Positions 1 through 11,093 of a stretch of DNA of 64,000 nucleotides are shown here, piece by piece. The stretch lies in assembly GCF_038024875.1 (NCBI RefSeq), contig NZ_CP136136.1, positions 3,658,001-3,722,000 of the forward strand, given 5' to 3'. Origin of the DNA: Gordonia rubripertincta (GTDB lineage Bacteria; Actinomycetota; Actinomycetes; Mycobacteriales; Mycobacteriaceae). The notes below the pieces were generated by a model, which was not told the origin of the DNA, searched no databases, and saw nothing but the letters and a program-made list of their open reading frames with translations. Each line of letters begins with the position of its first letter. Position 1 is the first letter of the stretch. A program made the position numbers and the translations under genes.

Positions 1-191
1 TCTTCGGGCCGCTGACCGGTACCGTCAGCGCGGCGAACGACGCACTGGACGCCTCGCCGGAACTGGTCAATTCGGACCCCTACGGCGAGGGCTGGCTGGT
101 GGAGATCGAGGCCGCTGACGAGGCGACCCTCGACGAGCAGCTGGGTGATGTTCTCGACGCCGCGGGCTACCGCGCCGTCATCGAAGGGTAA
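1..191 (+). CDS. gcvH: Glycine cleavage system H protein, C-terminal fragment
   Basis: The H protein carries the lipoyl arm that shuttles the aminomethyl group between the P, T and L proteins of glycine cleavage. The window opens inside the gene. The readable 62 codons (first full codon at 3, stop TAA 189-191) include ELVNSDPYGEGWLVEI, a signature of the H-protein C-terminal half; the lipoyl-lysine region lies before the window. The reading frame has no start here. It is the first gene of a block (gcvH, garA, two MerR genes, gcvP) ordered as in M. tuberculosis Rv1826-Rv1832, and gcvP lies 3.5 kb downstream. Confidence 0.95.
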   Translation, partial: FGPLTGTVSAANDALDASPELVNSDPYGEGWLVEIEAADEATLDEQLGDVLDAAGYRAVIEG

Positions 192-543
192 GAGTTCCCG
201 CCGATCCGCCCCGGTGGCTCTGATCGACCTGGCTGATCGCTCCGGTGACGATATGATCGACCGTGCCGGAGTCGACTCGCTCGCCGGTGCGATCGACATG
301 ACCGGTACGGTTACGGCAGTGGGAAGAGGCGTGACGTGAACCGACTTCGCGATCACGCTCCGAGATCTACCCGTCCGCACATGTCATGTAGATTCAACCG
401 GCCATCGCTGCGAGAGCCGACTCCGAACCGTCGCGGGACCGCGATCGGAACCGGAGACGTGGACGGCCGGAGGAGTGCGGTTGGCCGAACAGTGCGGTGT
501 GCACTGACAGTGCGATTGCACTGACGACGACGAAGGAGAAGTG
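192..543. other. Intergenic region upstream of garA
   Basis: About 350 bases without a convincing gene. Two small open frames here have no ribosome-binding site, no recognisable motif and compositions typical of chance frames in GC-rich DNA. The 3' part carries a palindrome and direct repeat (listed separately) and the garA ribosome-binding site AAGGAG at 533-538. The promoter for garA, and possibly for the downstream ftsR, probably lies here, but I cannot fix a -35/-10 pair with confidence. Confidence 0.6.
500..525. promoter_or_regulatory. Palindrome plus direct repeat just upstream of garA
   Basis: GCACTGACAGTGC at 501-513 is a perfect 6+1+6 palindrome. The 9-mer TGCACTGAC occurs at 500-508 and again at 517-525. 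The element ends 8 bases before the garA ribosome-binding site, so it would lie in the 5' leader or core promoter. It looks like a dimer-binding operator, but I do not recognise the regulator, and chance is possible. Confidence 0.35.
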
Positions 544-993
544 GTGAGCGAAAACGACAGGGACTTCGAGGCGCCGGTGGAGACCACCTCGGTGTTCCGG
601 GAGGAGTTCATCAATGAACTCGATGCCGGAACCAGCACCTCGAGTGAGCCGGCCGAGACGGGAGTCGAGCGACTCGCTCCCGGGACCGCGCTGCTTGTCG
701 TGAAGCGGGGACCCAACGCGGGATCGCGGTTCCTCCTCGACCAGCCGACGACCTCCGCGGGTCGGCACCCCGACAGCGACATCTTCCTCGACGATGTGAC
801 GGTCAGCCGTCGTCACGCCGAATTCCGACTCGGCGACAACGAGTTTCAGGTGGTCGACGTGGGCAGCCTCAACGGCACCTACGTCAACCGGGAGCCCGTC
901 GACACCGCATCGCTGAGCAACGGCGACGAAGTCCAGATCGGCAAGTTCCGTCTGGTCTTTCTGAGTGGCCCGCGCGACGAAGCCGACGCCTGA
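544..993 (+). CDS. garA: FHA-domain regulator GarA (OdhI)
   Basis: GarA/OdhI is a cytosolic switch of central carbon and nitrogen metabolism. Unphosphorylated, it inhibits 2-oxoglutarate dehydrogenase and NAD-glutamate dehydrogenase; phosphorylation of an N-terminal Thr pair by Ser/Thr kinases (PknB/PknG) makes it self-bind and turn off. The sequence shows the ETTSVFR phospho-motif (Thr14/Thr15) and a complete FHA fold with GRHPDSD (73-79), SRRH (88-91) and GSLNGTYVN (from 107). It is 149 aa, a normal length. A GTG at 541 is also open, but AAGGAG (533-538) leaves only 2 nt to it and 5 nt to the GTG at 544, so 544 is preferred. It lies between gcvH and ftsR as in mycobacteria. Confidence 0.96.
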   Translation: MSENDRDFEAPVETTSVFREEFINELDAGTSTSSEPAETGVERLAPGTALLVVKRGPNAGSRFLLDQPTTSAGRHPDSDIFLDDVTVSRRHAEFRLGDNEFQVVDVGSLNGTYVNREPVDTASLSNGDEVQIGKFRLVFLSGPRDEADA

Positions 994-999
994 TAAGTC

Positions 1000-1722
1000 G
1001 TGACGGCGTCCACGGCCCCTCGCGGCGAGGGATCGATGTCCATCGGCACGGTCCTCGCCCAGTTGCGTGATGACTTCCCAGACATCACGATCTCGAAGAT
1101 CCGGTTCCTGGAATCGGAGGGTCTGGTGACCCCGGAGCGGGCGCCGTCCGGCTATCGGCGATTCAGCGAAGCCGACTGCGAGCGGTTGCGCTTCGTCCTG
1201 ACTGCTCAGCGGGACCGCTATCTCCCGCTGAAGGTCATCAAGGAACAACTCGACGCGATCGACCACGGGAGCGGTGGCTTCGGTTCCGGCGGCACCGTGG
1301 CTTTGTCCACGGCCCGCGGCACCGTGGCCCCCGCAACCGATTTCGGCGCGCGCGCCGGTCGCGTGTCCCGGGAGACACTCATCGAGCGGACGGGCGTCGA
1401 TTCGGCGTTCGTGACCGAACTGCAGCGCAACGGGCTGCTGACCCCGGGGCCGGCCGGTTTCTTCGACGAGGACGCGGTGCGCCTCGTCGAGGCCGCCGCC
1501 GCCCTTGCCAGCTACGGCCTCGAGACACGCCATCTGCGTGCCTTCAAGGTGTCCGCGGACCGGGAGGCCGGCCTGGTCGCCCAGATCGCCAGCCCCATCG
1601 CCAAGGGCAAGGGGACCGGTGCGCGGGACCGCGCCGAAGAACTCGTCCGCGAGATCGCAGCGCTGTCGGTGACCCTGCACACGCAGTTGGTCAAGGCCGC
1701 TGTCCGCGACGTGCTCGACTGA
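1000..1722 (+). CDS. ftsR: MerR-family cell-division regulator FtsR
   Basis: Homologue of the MerR-type regulator encoded next to garA (Rv1828 in M. tuberculosis; FtsR of Corynebacterium, an activator of ftsZ). The 240-aa protein has the MerR winged helix in residues about 14-85, including the SKIRFLESEGLVTPER and GYRRFSEADCERL motifs. A glycine/alanine-rich linker (about 90-120) is followed by a C-terminal region with a second helix-turn-helix-like stretch, the two-part architecture known for Rv1828. No ligand-binding Cys cluster is visible. It starts at a GTG 6 nt after the garA stop, so the two are probably co-transcribed; a hairpin follows its stop. Confidence 0.9.
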   Translation: MTASTAPRGEGSMSIGTVLAQLRDDFPDITISKIRFLESEGLVTPERAPSGYRRFSEADCERLRFVLTAQRDRYLPLKVIKEQLDAIDHGSGGFGSGGTVALSTARGTVAPATDFGARAGRVSRETLIERTGVDSAFVTELQRNGLLTPGPAGFFDEDAVRLVEAAAALASYGLETRHLRAFKVSADREAGLVAQIASPIAKGKGTGARDRAEELVREIAALSVTLHTQLVKAAVRDVLD

Positions 1723-1740
1723 ACTCTTTCTCCACAGCGC

Positions 1741-1776
1741 ACTCCGGGCCGTCGGGTGTTCCCGCCGGCCCGGAGT
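1741..1776 (+). terminator. Hairpin terminator after ftsR
   Basis: An exact 11-bp inverted repeat (1741-1751 with 1766-1776) encloses an additional 4-bp CGGG/CCCG stem with a TGTT loop. There is no real T-run, as is common for actinobacterial terminators. It separates the garA-ftsR unit from the next gene. Confidence 0.7.
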
Positions 1777-1878
1777 TGTCGTGTCGTCCAGCAGCGAGTC
1801 GGCCGCCGTCTATCGTCCGAGCGGTGTAGCGTCGAGGACATCAATCGATCGCCCAACGAGGCGTCTGGGAGGTGCGAG

Positions 1879-2391
1879 ATGAGCGAGATGCGTGTGGTGG
1901 GCATCAGGGTCGAGCCCCCGCAGAGTCAGCCCGTGCTCCTGCTGCGTGAGGTCGACGGCGAGCGCTACCTGCCGATCTGGATCGGGCAGAGCGAGGCCGC
2001 GTCGATTGCCTTGCGGCAGAAGGGGATCGAGCCGCCGCGCCCGCTGACCCACGATCTGATCGTGAATCTCATCCGGGAGTTCGGCCAGACGCTCCTCGAG
2101 GTGCGCATCGTCGACATGCAAGAGGGCACCTTCTACGCCGAGATGGTCTTCTCGGGCGATCTCCGGGTGTCCGCGCGTCCGTCGGATTCCATCGCCGTCG
2201 CAATGCGTGCCGAGGTGCCGATCATCGCCGACGAAGAGGTCCTCGCCGAGGCCGGTCTGCTGATCCCGGAAGAAGAGCCCGAGGATGCCACCGTCGAGTC
2301 GGTCGACGAGACCAAAGAGGACGAGGTCGAGAAGTTCAAGGAATTCCTCGACAACGTCTCGCCCGACGACTTCAAGGCCAGCGGCGCCTGA
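1879..2391 (+). CDS. Bifunctional nuclease (DUF151) family protein
   Basis: Conserved actinobacterial protein of the bifunctional-nuclease (BFN, formerly DUF151) family, the Rv1829 equivalent. The start RMRVVGIRVEPPQSQPVLLL-like region and IWIGQSEAASIA are typical of the family, as is PSDSIAVAMR. An acidic C-terminal tail follows (about residues 135-170). The family name comes from plant nucleases; the role in actinobacteria is not established. The ATG at 1879 is chosen because GGAGG at 1868-1872 precedes it by 6 nt; a longer in-frame extension from 1756 runs through the upstream terminator region and is unlikely. The protein is 170 aa and sits between the two MerR genes. Confidence 0.88.
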   Translation: MSEMRVVGIRVEPPQSQPVLLLREVDGERYLPIWIGQSEAASIALRQKGIEPPRPLTHDLIVNLIREFGQTLLEVRIVDMQEGTFYAEMVFSGDLRVSARPSDSIAVAMRAEVPIIADEEVLAEAGLLIPEEEPEDATVESVDETKEDEVEKFKEFLDNVSPDDFKASGA

Positions 2392-2442
2392 GGCCGTTCC
2401 CGGTCACGGAACGGCAACCGGGAGGTCACCGTTTGTCTCAAT

Positions 2443-2459
2443 CTCAACTTGAGGTTGAG
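2443..2459. promoter_or_regulatory. MerR-type operator candidate upstream of resR
   Basis: CTCAAC-TTGAG-GTTGAG is a perfect 6-bp inverted repeat around a 5-bp core, and the core adds a second, overlapping CTCAA/TTGAG symmetry. The CTCAA...TTGAG half-sites resemble operators of MerR-family regulators such as SoxR. It lies about 190 bp before the downstream MerR gene and 1.4 kb after ftsR, so autoregulation or cross-regulation is plausible. Binding is inferred, not shown. Confidence 0.45.
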
Positions 2460-2647
2460 CTTCATGGCGCGTCGCGTTGATCCGGTGTCCCGCTCGGCAT
2501 AGCGTCGAACTCGACATCGCGCACCACTCAGGGGCCGATGAAGATGTGATCGGCTGACCCGAGCAGGGCCTGGACCGCGTACTGTGGACGTGGATGTCAG
2601 GCATTCTGATGCGGCATCCGGTCCGAGCTTTGCGAGGGAGACATCAA

Positions 2648-3289
<642 letters not shown>

Positions 3290-3390
3290 CTCGCACCTCC
3301 GTGGCATCGGCACGTGATCCTCACGACTCTCCCGATGTCGTCTGGAGCAACGCCGCGTCGACCTGCGTACACTGGTGCGCGCGTCGCTAC

Positions 3391-3610
3391 GCCACGGGAG
3401 AGCGTCACCGAGCAGTCCACGGTGACCGCCGAAGGAGCAACACCTCTCCGTCAAACTCTCAGGCACCCGGACCGTGGTGGTGACGGCGTCTCTGGAAAGT
3501 GACGATTCGTCGTCCGCCCACGGTGAAAGGTCGTCACGCAACGTCGCGTGGCACCGAATCTCTCAGGCGTCCTCCCGGCCTCCGGCCTCCGGACATGACA
3601 GAGGGGGAGG
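3391..3610 (+). promoter_or_regulatory. Tandem glycine riboswitch controlling gcvP
   Basis: Two glycine-aptamer copies lie back to back in the gcvP leader. Copy 1 has CGGGAGAG (3395-3402), GCCGAAGGAGCAA (3428-3440) and CTCTCAGGCA followed by GGACCG (3469-3474). Copy 2 has CTGGAAAG, GGTGAAAGG (3522-3530), ATCTCTCAGGCG (3558-3569) and GGACATGACAGAGGGGGAGG (3591-3610). These are the conserved core strings of the class, in order. The distance from the second aptamer to the gcvP start is about 48 nt, enough for a short expression platform. The known role is to switch on glycine cleavage when glycine is abundant. Confidence 0.93.
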
Positions 3611-3658
3611 GCCAGACTGCCGGCACCGCGCCGGCGCCTGCGAGAGGTTGCCCTCACC

Positions 3659-6529
<2,871 letters not shown>

Positions 6530-6532
6530 GGG

Positions 6533-7765
6533 TTACCCGCCCGCGGTTCCCGAAGGTGCCGGCGAGGCCGTAGAGCTCGCCGGCACACTCGTCGGTCCGT
6601 AGACGACGCGGTTGATCGCGACGATCGCGCCGTCCTCCGGCGTGGGCATCGGGTCGGGGGTACGCGGGAAGGTGACCGTGGCGGTGGCCGCCGGCATCGG
6701 GGCGTCACCGCGGAAGCCGAGCTCGGTGAGCAGTTTCAGCTGTTCGGGCTGTGAGGCATAGGAGATGAACTCCGCGACCGCGTCGGCCCCGACGTCGCCG
6801 ACCTCCGGTCCGGAGAGGCGGACGATCGGGTAGTCGGCGATCGGCGTCGGCCCGGACGGGATCACCTCGGCCAGCCGCGCGGTCTGATCGGTCTTGGTCA
6901 TCTGGAACAGTCGCTGCTCGGTGATCGGCACGGCGTGAATACCGGCTTTCGCCGGGTCGGCGGCATCGGCGATGACGGTGGCCGCGCCCTGCGGGGTGCC
7001 GTCGGGGGAGAGCGGCGCGCCGCCGAGCATCGCCTTCACGCTGGAGGTCACCCGCGGCGACTCGGCGTCGGCGGTGGTCAGCGGGCCGGTCGTCCGCGTC
7101 ACGCGGGTGGCGACCGCCTGCGCTGCCAGTGCGCTCGCGTCGGACTGGGCGCCGATCGGCATCGCCATGCGCAACGAACCCCAGCCCTGCAGGCCGAATT
7201 CGGTGAGCGAGGCGTCGCGTTGTTGCAGGAGCGGGATCTGTGACCAGTCGAGTTGGTCGCCGGCGGCCTTGGCGAGATCGGGCGAGACCGCGAGCACGAC
7301 CGGTGTGGAGACGAGTGAACGGGAGTCGCCCTCGATGAGAGCGGGTTTGGCCGAGGCCAGGTCCGCCGACCACACCGACGACTGCGGCACCCAGGCTGCG
7401 GGGTAGGCGCCCATGGAGTCGGCTTCCCACGTCCCGGTCAGACCGTCGAGGGTGATCTTCGCGTCGCCGGGCCGCACGGCGATGGTGATGCAGTGGTCGC
7501 GGACCACCGGTTTCGTGTTCGCGAACGAGGTCGCGATCGCGGCGAGGCCGGGTGCGATGTCGGGGTCGGCGATGATCGGCACCGACGTGGCACCTTCGAC
7601 GCACTGAGCGGCCGCGTCGTCGGCCTGCTGGTTGATGCGGTCACCGAGGTCTCGCCACGTGACGACGATGGCGGCGATGAGCAGGATCGACAGCATTGCG
7701 AAGACGACACCTCGGCTGACGCCACGGTTGCGGATGCTCTCCCCGCGGTTCCGATGATGTGCCAA
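6533..7765 (-). CDS. Membrane-anchored substrate-binding-like protein
   Basis: Not assigned to a specific function. One transmembrane segment (GVVFAMLSILLIAAIVV, about residues 19-37) follows a short basic N-terminus. The rest looks like an extracytoplasmic periplasmic-binding-protein fold (SBP_bac_11-like, ligand unknown): AAWVPQSSVWSADLA, STPVVLAVSPDLAK and a SYASQPEQLKLLTELGFRGD motif near the C-terminus are characteristic. A Ser/Ala/Pro-rich tail ends the protein at 410 aa. In M. tuberculosis the neighbour of glcB (Rv1836c) couples such a region to a von Willebrand A domain, which I do not see here. A TTG at 7765 has AGGGAGGG 8 nt upstream and is preferred; a GTG at 7810 would add 15 residues. 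It follows glcB on the same strand beyond a hairpin. Confidence 0.6.
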   Translation of the reverse strand: MAHHRNRGESIRNRGVSRGVVFAMLSILLIAAIVVTWRDLGDRINQQADDAAAQCVEGATSVPIIADPDIAPGLAAIATSFANTKPVVRDHCITIAVRPGDAKITLDGLTGTWEADSMGAYPAAWVPQSSVWSADLASAKPALIEGDSRSLVSTPVVLAVSPDLAKAAGDQLDWSQIPLLQQRDASLTEFGLQGWGSLRMAMPIGAQSDASALAAQAVATRVTRTTGPLTTADAESPRVTSSVKAMLGGAPLSPDGTPQGAATVIADAADPAKAGIHAVPITEQRLFQMTKTDQTARLAEVIPSGPTPIADYPIVRLSGPEVGDVGADAVAEFISYASQPEQLKLLTELGFRGDAPMPAATATVTFPRTPDPMPTPEDGAIVAINRVVYGPTSVPASSTASPAPSGTAGG

Positions 7766-7836
7766 CGCCGATGCCCTCCCTGCTCTGAGCGTGCTGTCCC
7801 CAGGCTCCACCCGGTCGATGCAGCGCAGGGTACGAC

Positions 7837-7878
7837 GATACGCCGTGCCGGTCCATCGGGGACCGGCACGGTCGTATC
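7837..7878 (-). terminator. Hairpin terminator between glcB and the downstream gene
   Basis: GATACG (7837-7842) pairs with CGTATC (7873-7878), and an 11-bp GC-rich stem (7844-7854 with 7860-7870) closes a 5-nt ATCGG loop. It lies 21 bp past the glcB stop. There is no T-run on either side. It should separate glcB from the binding-protein-like gene or attenuate readthrough into it. Confidence 0.75.
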
Positions 7879-7898
7879 AGTGCGTCGTGACCGAGGTG

Positions 7899-10127
7899 TC
7901 AGCCGGCCGCGTTGGCGGCCTTGTATTCGCGGCGACGGCGATGCAGGATCGGCTCGGTGTAGCCGCTGGGCTGCGTCGTTCCCTCGAGGATCAGCTCTTT
8001 GGCTGCCTGGAAGGCGATGTTGGAGTCGAAGTCCGGGGCCATCGGCTTGTAGGACTTGTCGCCGGCGTTCTGACGGTCGACGACCGGGGCCATCCGCTCG
8101 AGCGAGGCGACGATGTCGGCCTCGGAGACGATGCCGTGACGCAGCCAGTTCGCCAGCAGCTGGCTGGAGATACGCAGGGTGGCGCGGTCCTCCATCAGTG
8201 CGACGTCGTGGATGTCGGGCACCTTCGAGCAACCGACGCCGGCATCGATCCAGCGGACCACGTAGCCCAGGATCGACTGGCAGTTGTTGTCGAGCTCCTG
8301 CTGCTTCTCCTCGTCGGACCAGTCGGTCTTCGCGGCCAGCGGCACGGTGAGGATGTCGTCGACCGACGCCGGGTCGCGCTTGGCGATCTCGTCCTGACGT
8401 TCGAAGACGTCGACCTGGTGGTAGTGCAGCGCGTGCAGGGTCGCCGCGGTCGGCGAGGGCACCCATGCGGTGGTGGCCCCGGCCTTGGGGTGACCGATCT
8501 TCTGCTCGAGCATGTCGGCCATCAGGTCCGGCATGGCCCACATGCCCTTACCGATCTGCGCCTTGTGCTGCAGGCCGGCGTGCAGGCCGGTGTCGACGTT
8601 GAAGTCCTCGTACGCCGCGATCCACTTCTGCTTTTTCATCTCGGCCTTGCGCACCATGGTGCCGGCCTCCATGGAGGTGTGGATCTCGTCGCCGGTGCGG
8701 TCGAGGAAGCCGGTGTTGATGAACACCACGCGCTCCGAGGCGGCCTTGATACACGCCTTCAGGTTGACCGTGGTGCGGCGTTCCTCGTCCATGATGCCGA
8801 CCTTGAGCGTGTTCTTCGGCAGACCGAGGACCTGCTCGACGCGGCCGAACAGCTCGACGGTGAAGGCCACCTCGTCGGGGCCGTGCATCTTCGGCTTCAC
8901 GATGTAGACCGAACCGGTCCGCGAGTTCTGGAGACCCTCACTGTTCATACCGTGGATGCCGATCAGCGAGGTGACCAGGCCGTCGAGGATGCCCTCGGGG
9001 ACCTCGTTGCCCTCGGCGTCGAGGATCGCGTCGTTGGTCATCAGGTGACCGACGTTGCGCACGAACAGCAGCGAACGGCCGTGGAGGTCGAAGGTTGTGC
9101 CGTCGGGCGCGGTGTACTCGCGGTTCCCGTTGAGCACACGGGTGAAGGTCTTGCCGCCCTTGGTGACCTCTTCGGCCAGATCACCCTTGTTCAGGCCCAG
9201 CCAGTTGCGGTAACCGGTGACCTTGTCCTCGGCGTCGACCGCCGCGACCGAGTCCTCGAAGTCCATGATCGTGGTGATCGCGGACTCGACGACGACATCC
9301 TTGATGCCGGCCGGGTCGGTGGAACCGATCGGCGAGGACGGATCGATCTCGATGTCGAGGTGCAGACCGTTGTTGCGCAGCAGGATCGACGACGGCGAAT
9401 CCGCATCGCCGCGGTAGCCGACGAAGGCGGACGGGTCGGCCAGAGTGGAGGTGGCACCACCGTCGAGGGTCACCTGCAGGGCGCCGATCGAATTCGGCCC
9501 GCTCGCTTCGCTCCCGGCGCCGGCGACCACGGCGAACGAGCGCACGTCGGTGTAGCTGCACTGTTCCAGGGGGACGGCCTGGTCCAGGAATGCCTTGGCG
9601 TAGGCGATGACCCTGTCGCCGCGGACCTTGTTGTACGACGAGCCCTTCTCGGCGCCGTCGGTCTCCGGGATGGCATCGGTGCCGTAGAGGGCGTCGTAGA
9701 GCGATCCCCAGCGGGCATTCGAGGCGTTCAGCGCGAAGCGTGCGTTGAGCACGGGCACGACGAGCTGCGGGCCGGCGGTCTCGGAGATCTCGCGGTCCAC
9801 GTTGTCGGTGGTGATCTGGAAGTCGGCCGGGACCTCGGCGAGGTAACCGATCTCGGTCAGGAAGGACTTGTAGGCGTCGAAGTCCGCGGAGCCGGGGGTG
9901 AGGTCGGCGCCCTTGTGGTCCCGGTGCCAGGCGTCGATCTTGGTCTGCAGTTCGTCGCGGACGGCGAGCAGCTCACGGTTACGCGGCGCGAGGTCGGCGA
10001 TCACCGATGCCGCGCCCGACCAGAAGGCGTCGGCCTCTACACCGGTACCGGGCAACGCCTCGTTGTTGATGAAGTCGTGCAGGACGGAAGCGACCTGCAA
10101 CCCGTTGACGGTGATCCGGTCCGACAT
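7899..10127 (-). CDS. glcB: Malate synthase G
   Basis: Condenses glyoxylate with acetyl-CoA to malate, the second step of the glyoxylate shunt, needed for growth on acetate and fatty acids. The 742-aa length is typical of the monomeric G isoform. Diagnostic strings are TIMDFEDSVAAVDAEDK, HGRSLLFVRNVGHLM, MKMHGP-like KPKMHGPDEVAF, GIMDEERRTTVNLKA and FLDRTGDEIHTSMEAG. The ATG at 10127 is preferred to one 12 codons upstream because AGAAAGG lies 5 nt before it and the protein then begins SDRITVNGLQ like other GlcB. The gene is monocistronic in appearance, with a hairpin beyond the stop. Confidence 0.98.
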   Translation of the reverse strand: MSDRITVNGLQVASVLHDFINNEALPGTGVEADAFWSGAASVIADLAPRNRELLAVRDELQTKIDAWHRDHKGADLTPGSADFDAYKSFLTEIGYLAEVPADFQITTDNVDREISETAGPQLVVPVLNARFALNASNARWGSLYDALYGTDAIPETDGAEKGSSYNKVRGDRVIAYAKAFLDQAVPLEQCSYTDVRSFAVVAGAGSEASGPNSIGALQVTLDGGATSTLADPSAFVGYRGDADSPSSILLRNNGLHLDIEIDPSSPIGSTDPAGIKDVVVESAITTIMDFEDSVAAVDAEDKVTGYRNWLGLNKGDLAEEVTKGGKTFTRVLNGNREYTAPDGTTFDLHGRSLLFVRNVGHLMTNDAILDAEGNEVPEGILDGLVTSLIGIHGMNSEGLQNSRTGSVYIVKPKMHGPDEVAFTVELFGRVEQVLGLPKNTLKVGIMDEERRTTVNLKACIKAASERVVFINTGFLDRTGDEIHTSMEAGTMVRKAEMKKQKWIAAYEDFNVDTGLHAGLQHKAQIGKGMWAMPDLMADMLEQKIGHPKAGATTAWVPSPTAATLHALHYHQVDVFERQDEIAKRDPASVDDILTVPLAAKTDWSDEEKQQELDNNCQSILGYVVRWIDAGVGCSKVPDIHDVALMEDRATLRISSQLLANWLRHGIVSEADIVASLERMAPVVDRQNAGDKSYKPMAPDFDSNIAFQAAKELILEGTTQPSGYTEPILHRRRREYKAANAAG

Positions 10128-10202
10128 GATTGCCTTTCTCGAGCGAATGAAGACGACATCCATGCTACTAGCCGGTAGGGCTGAACCGTACAGGCGTCCT
10201 GT

Positions 10203-11093
10203 TCAGGCGTGGCGTCCGATCTCGGCCAGGTGCGTACAGCGTCTCAACACGTCCGCGCGGAGCTGTGTTCCGGCGTCGGCGATGGCCGACTGCTCCCGGA
10301 CGTACTCGGCCCGTCCGGCCGGGGTCTCGATCGGTACCGGCTCGTATCCGAGGTGGCGCAGGTCGTAGGGACTCGCTCGCATGTCGAGGTCACGAGCACG
10401 CAGCGCCAGCTCGAAGCAGTCGACGGTGAGGTCGGCGGGCAACAGTGGCGCGAGGCCGAAACAGTGCCGGTACAGGTCCATCGTCGCGTGCAGGCAACCC
10501 GGCTGTTCGTGGTCGACCTGAGACACGCGGCTCAACTCGTGCTCGTTGCGCGGCCGGGCCGGCTCGGTGAAGAAGCGGTATGCATCGAAGTGGGTGCAGC
10601 GCAACGGCATCTGTTCGACGACCCGGTCGGTGCCCGCGGCGCCCAGACGCAGGGGGATGTCGTGCCGGGTCTCGTCGGCTCGGTAGACCATGGCCCACTC
10701 GTGGAGGCCGAAGCAGCCCAGTCGGGCCGGACGCGCGGCGGTGGCGGTGAGCAGGTCCACCGTGGCCTGCAGAGCGTCGTGGCGGTGTCGGAGGTGGTCG
10801 ATGCCCACGTGCACACCGGAGCCGGCGCGTTCGTAGCCGCGCAGGGGCAGGAATTCGTCGGCGTCCTCGAGACGCACGCCGAACCCCGGGTGCCAGCGCA
10901 GCACGTGGGACGGCCGGGACGAGTAGTAGGTGAACAGGAAGTCGATGACCGGGTGCTTGCCGCCTTTGCGGCGCGCCTCTAAATACGGGCCGATCAGTGC
11001 GTCGACGCGACGCTGATGGTCGTCGCGTCGGGCGCGCCACTCGTGGCCCGTCAGCACCGTCTGCTCTTCCACGTGCACGGTCATGGTCGTCAT
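10203..11093 (-). CDS. Conserved actinobacterial protein, putative DNA-glycosylase-like annotation
   Basis: A 296-aa protein of a family common in actinobacteria, recognisable by GHEWRARRDDHQRRVDAL and KHPVIDFLFTYYSSRP near the N-terminus and RWHPGFGV. Automatic pipelines often label such proteins 3-methyladenine DNA glycosylase, but I see neither a helix-hairpin-helix with catalytic Asp nor an AAG motif, so I treat the activity as unproven. Many His, Tyr and Arg residues are conserved-looking (HRHDALQA, LGCFGLHEWAMVYR), suggesting an enzyme. It overlaps the upstream CBS gene by 4 bp (ATGA), so it is the last gene of the gnd-guaB1-CBS-CBS operon. Confidence 0.55.
   Translation of the reverse strand: MTTMTVHVEEQTVLTGHEWRARRDDHQRRVDALIGPYLEARRKGGKHPVIDFLFTYYSSRPSHVLRWHPGFGVRLEDADEFLPLRGYERAGSGVHVGIDHLRHRHDALQATVDLLTATAARPARLGCFGLHEWAMVYRADETRHDIPLRLGAAGTDRVVEQMPLRCTHFDAYRFFTEPARPRNEHELSRVSQVDHEQPGCLHATMDLYRHCFGLAPLLPADLTVDCFELALRARDLDMRASPYDLRHLGYEPVPIETPAGRAEYVREQSAIADAGTQLRADVLRRCTHLAEIGRHA

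Noticed and set aside
145..524. Two small plus-strand ORFs between gcvH and garA
   Set aside because: The first overlaps the end of gcvH in another frame; neither has a ribosome-binding site or motif.
7791..10178. Long open frame antisense to glcB
   Set aside because: Same artefact; the minus strand encodes a clear malate synthase with all motifs.
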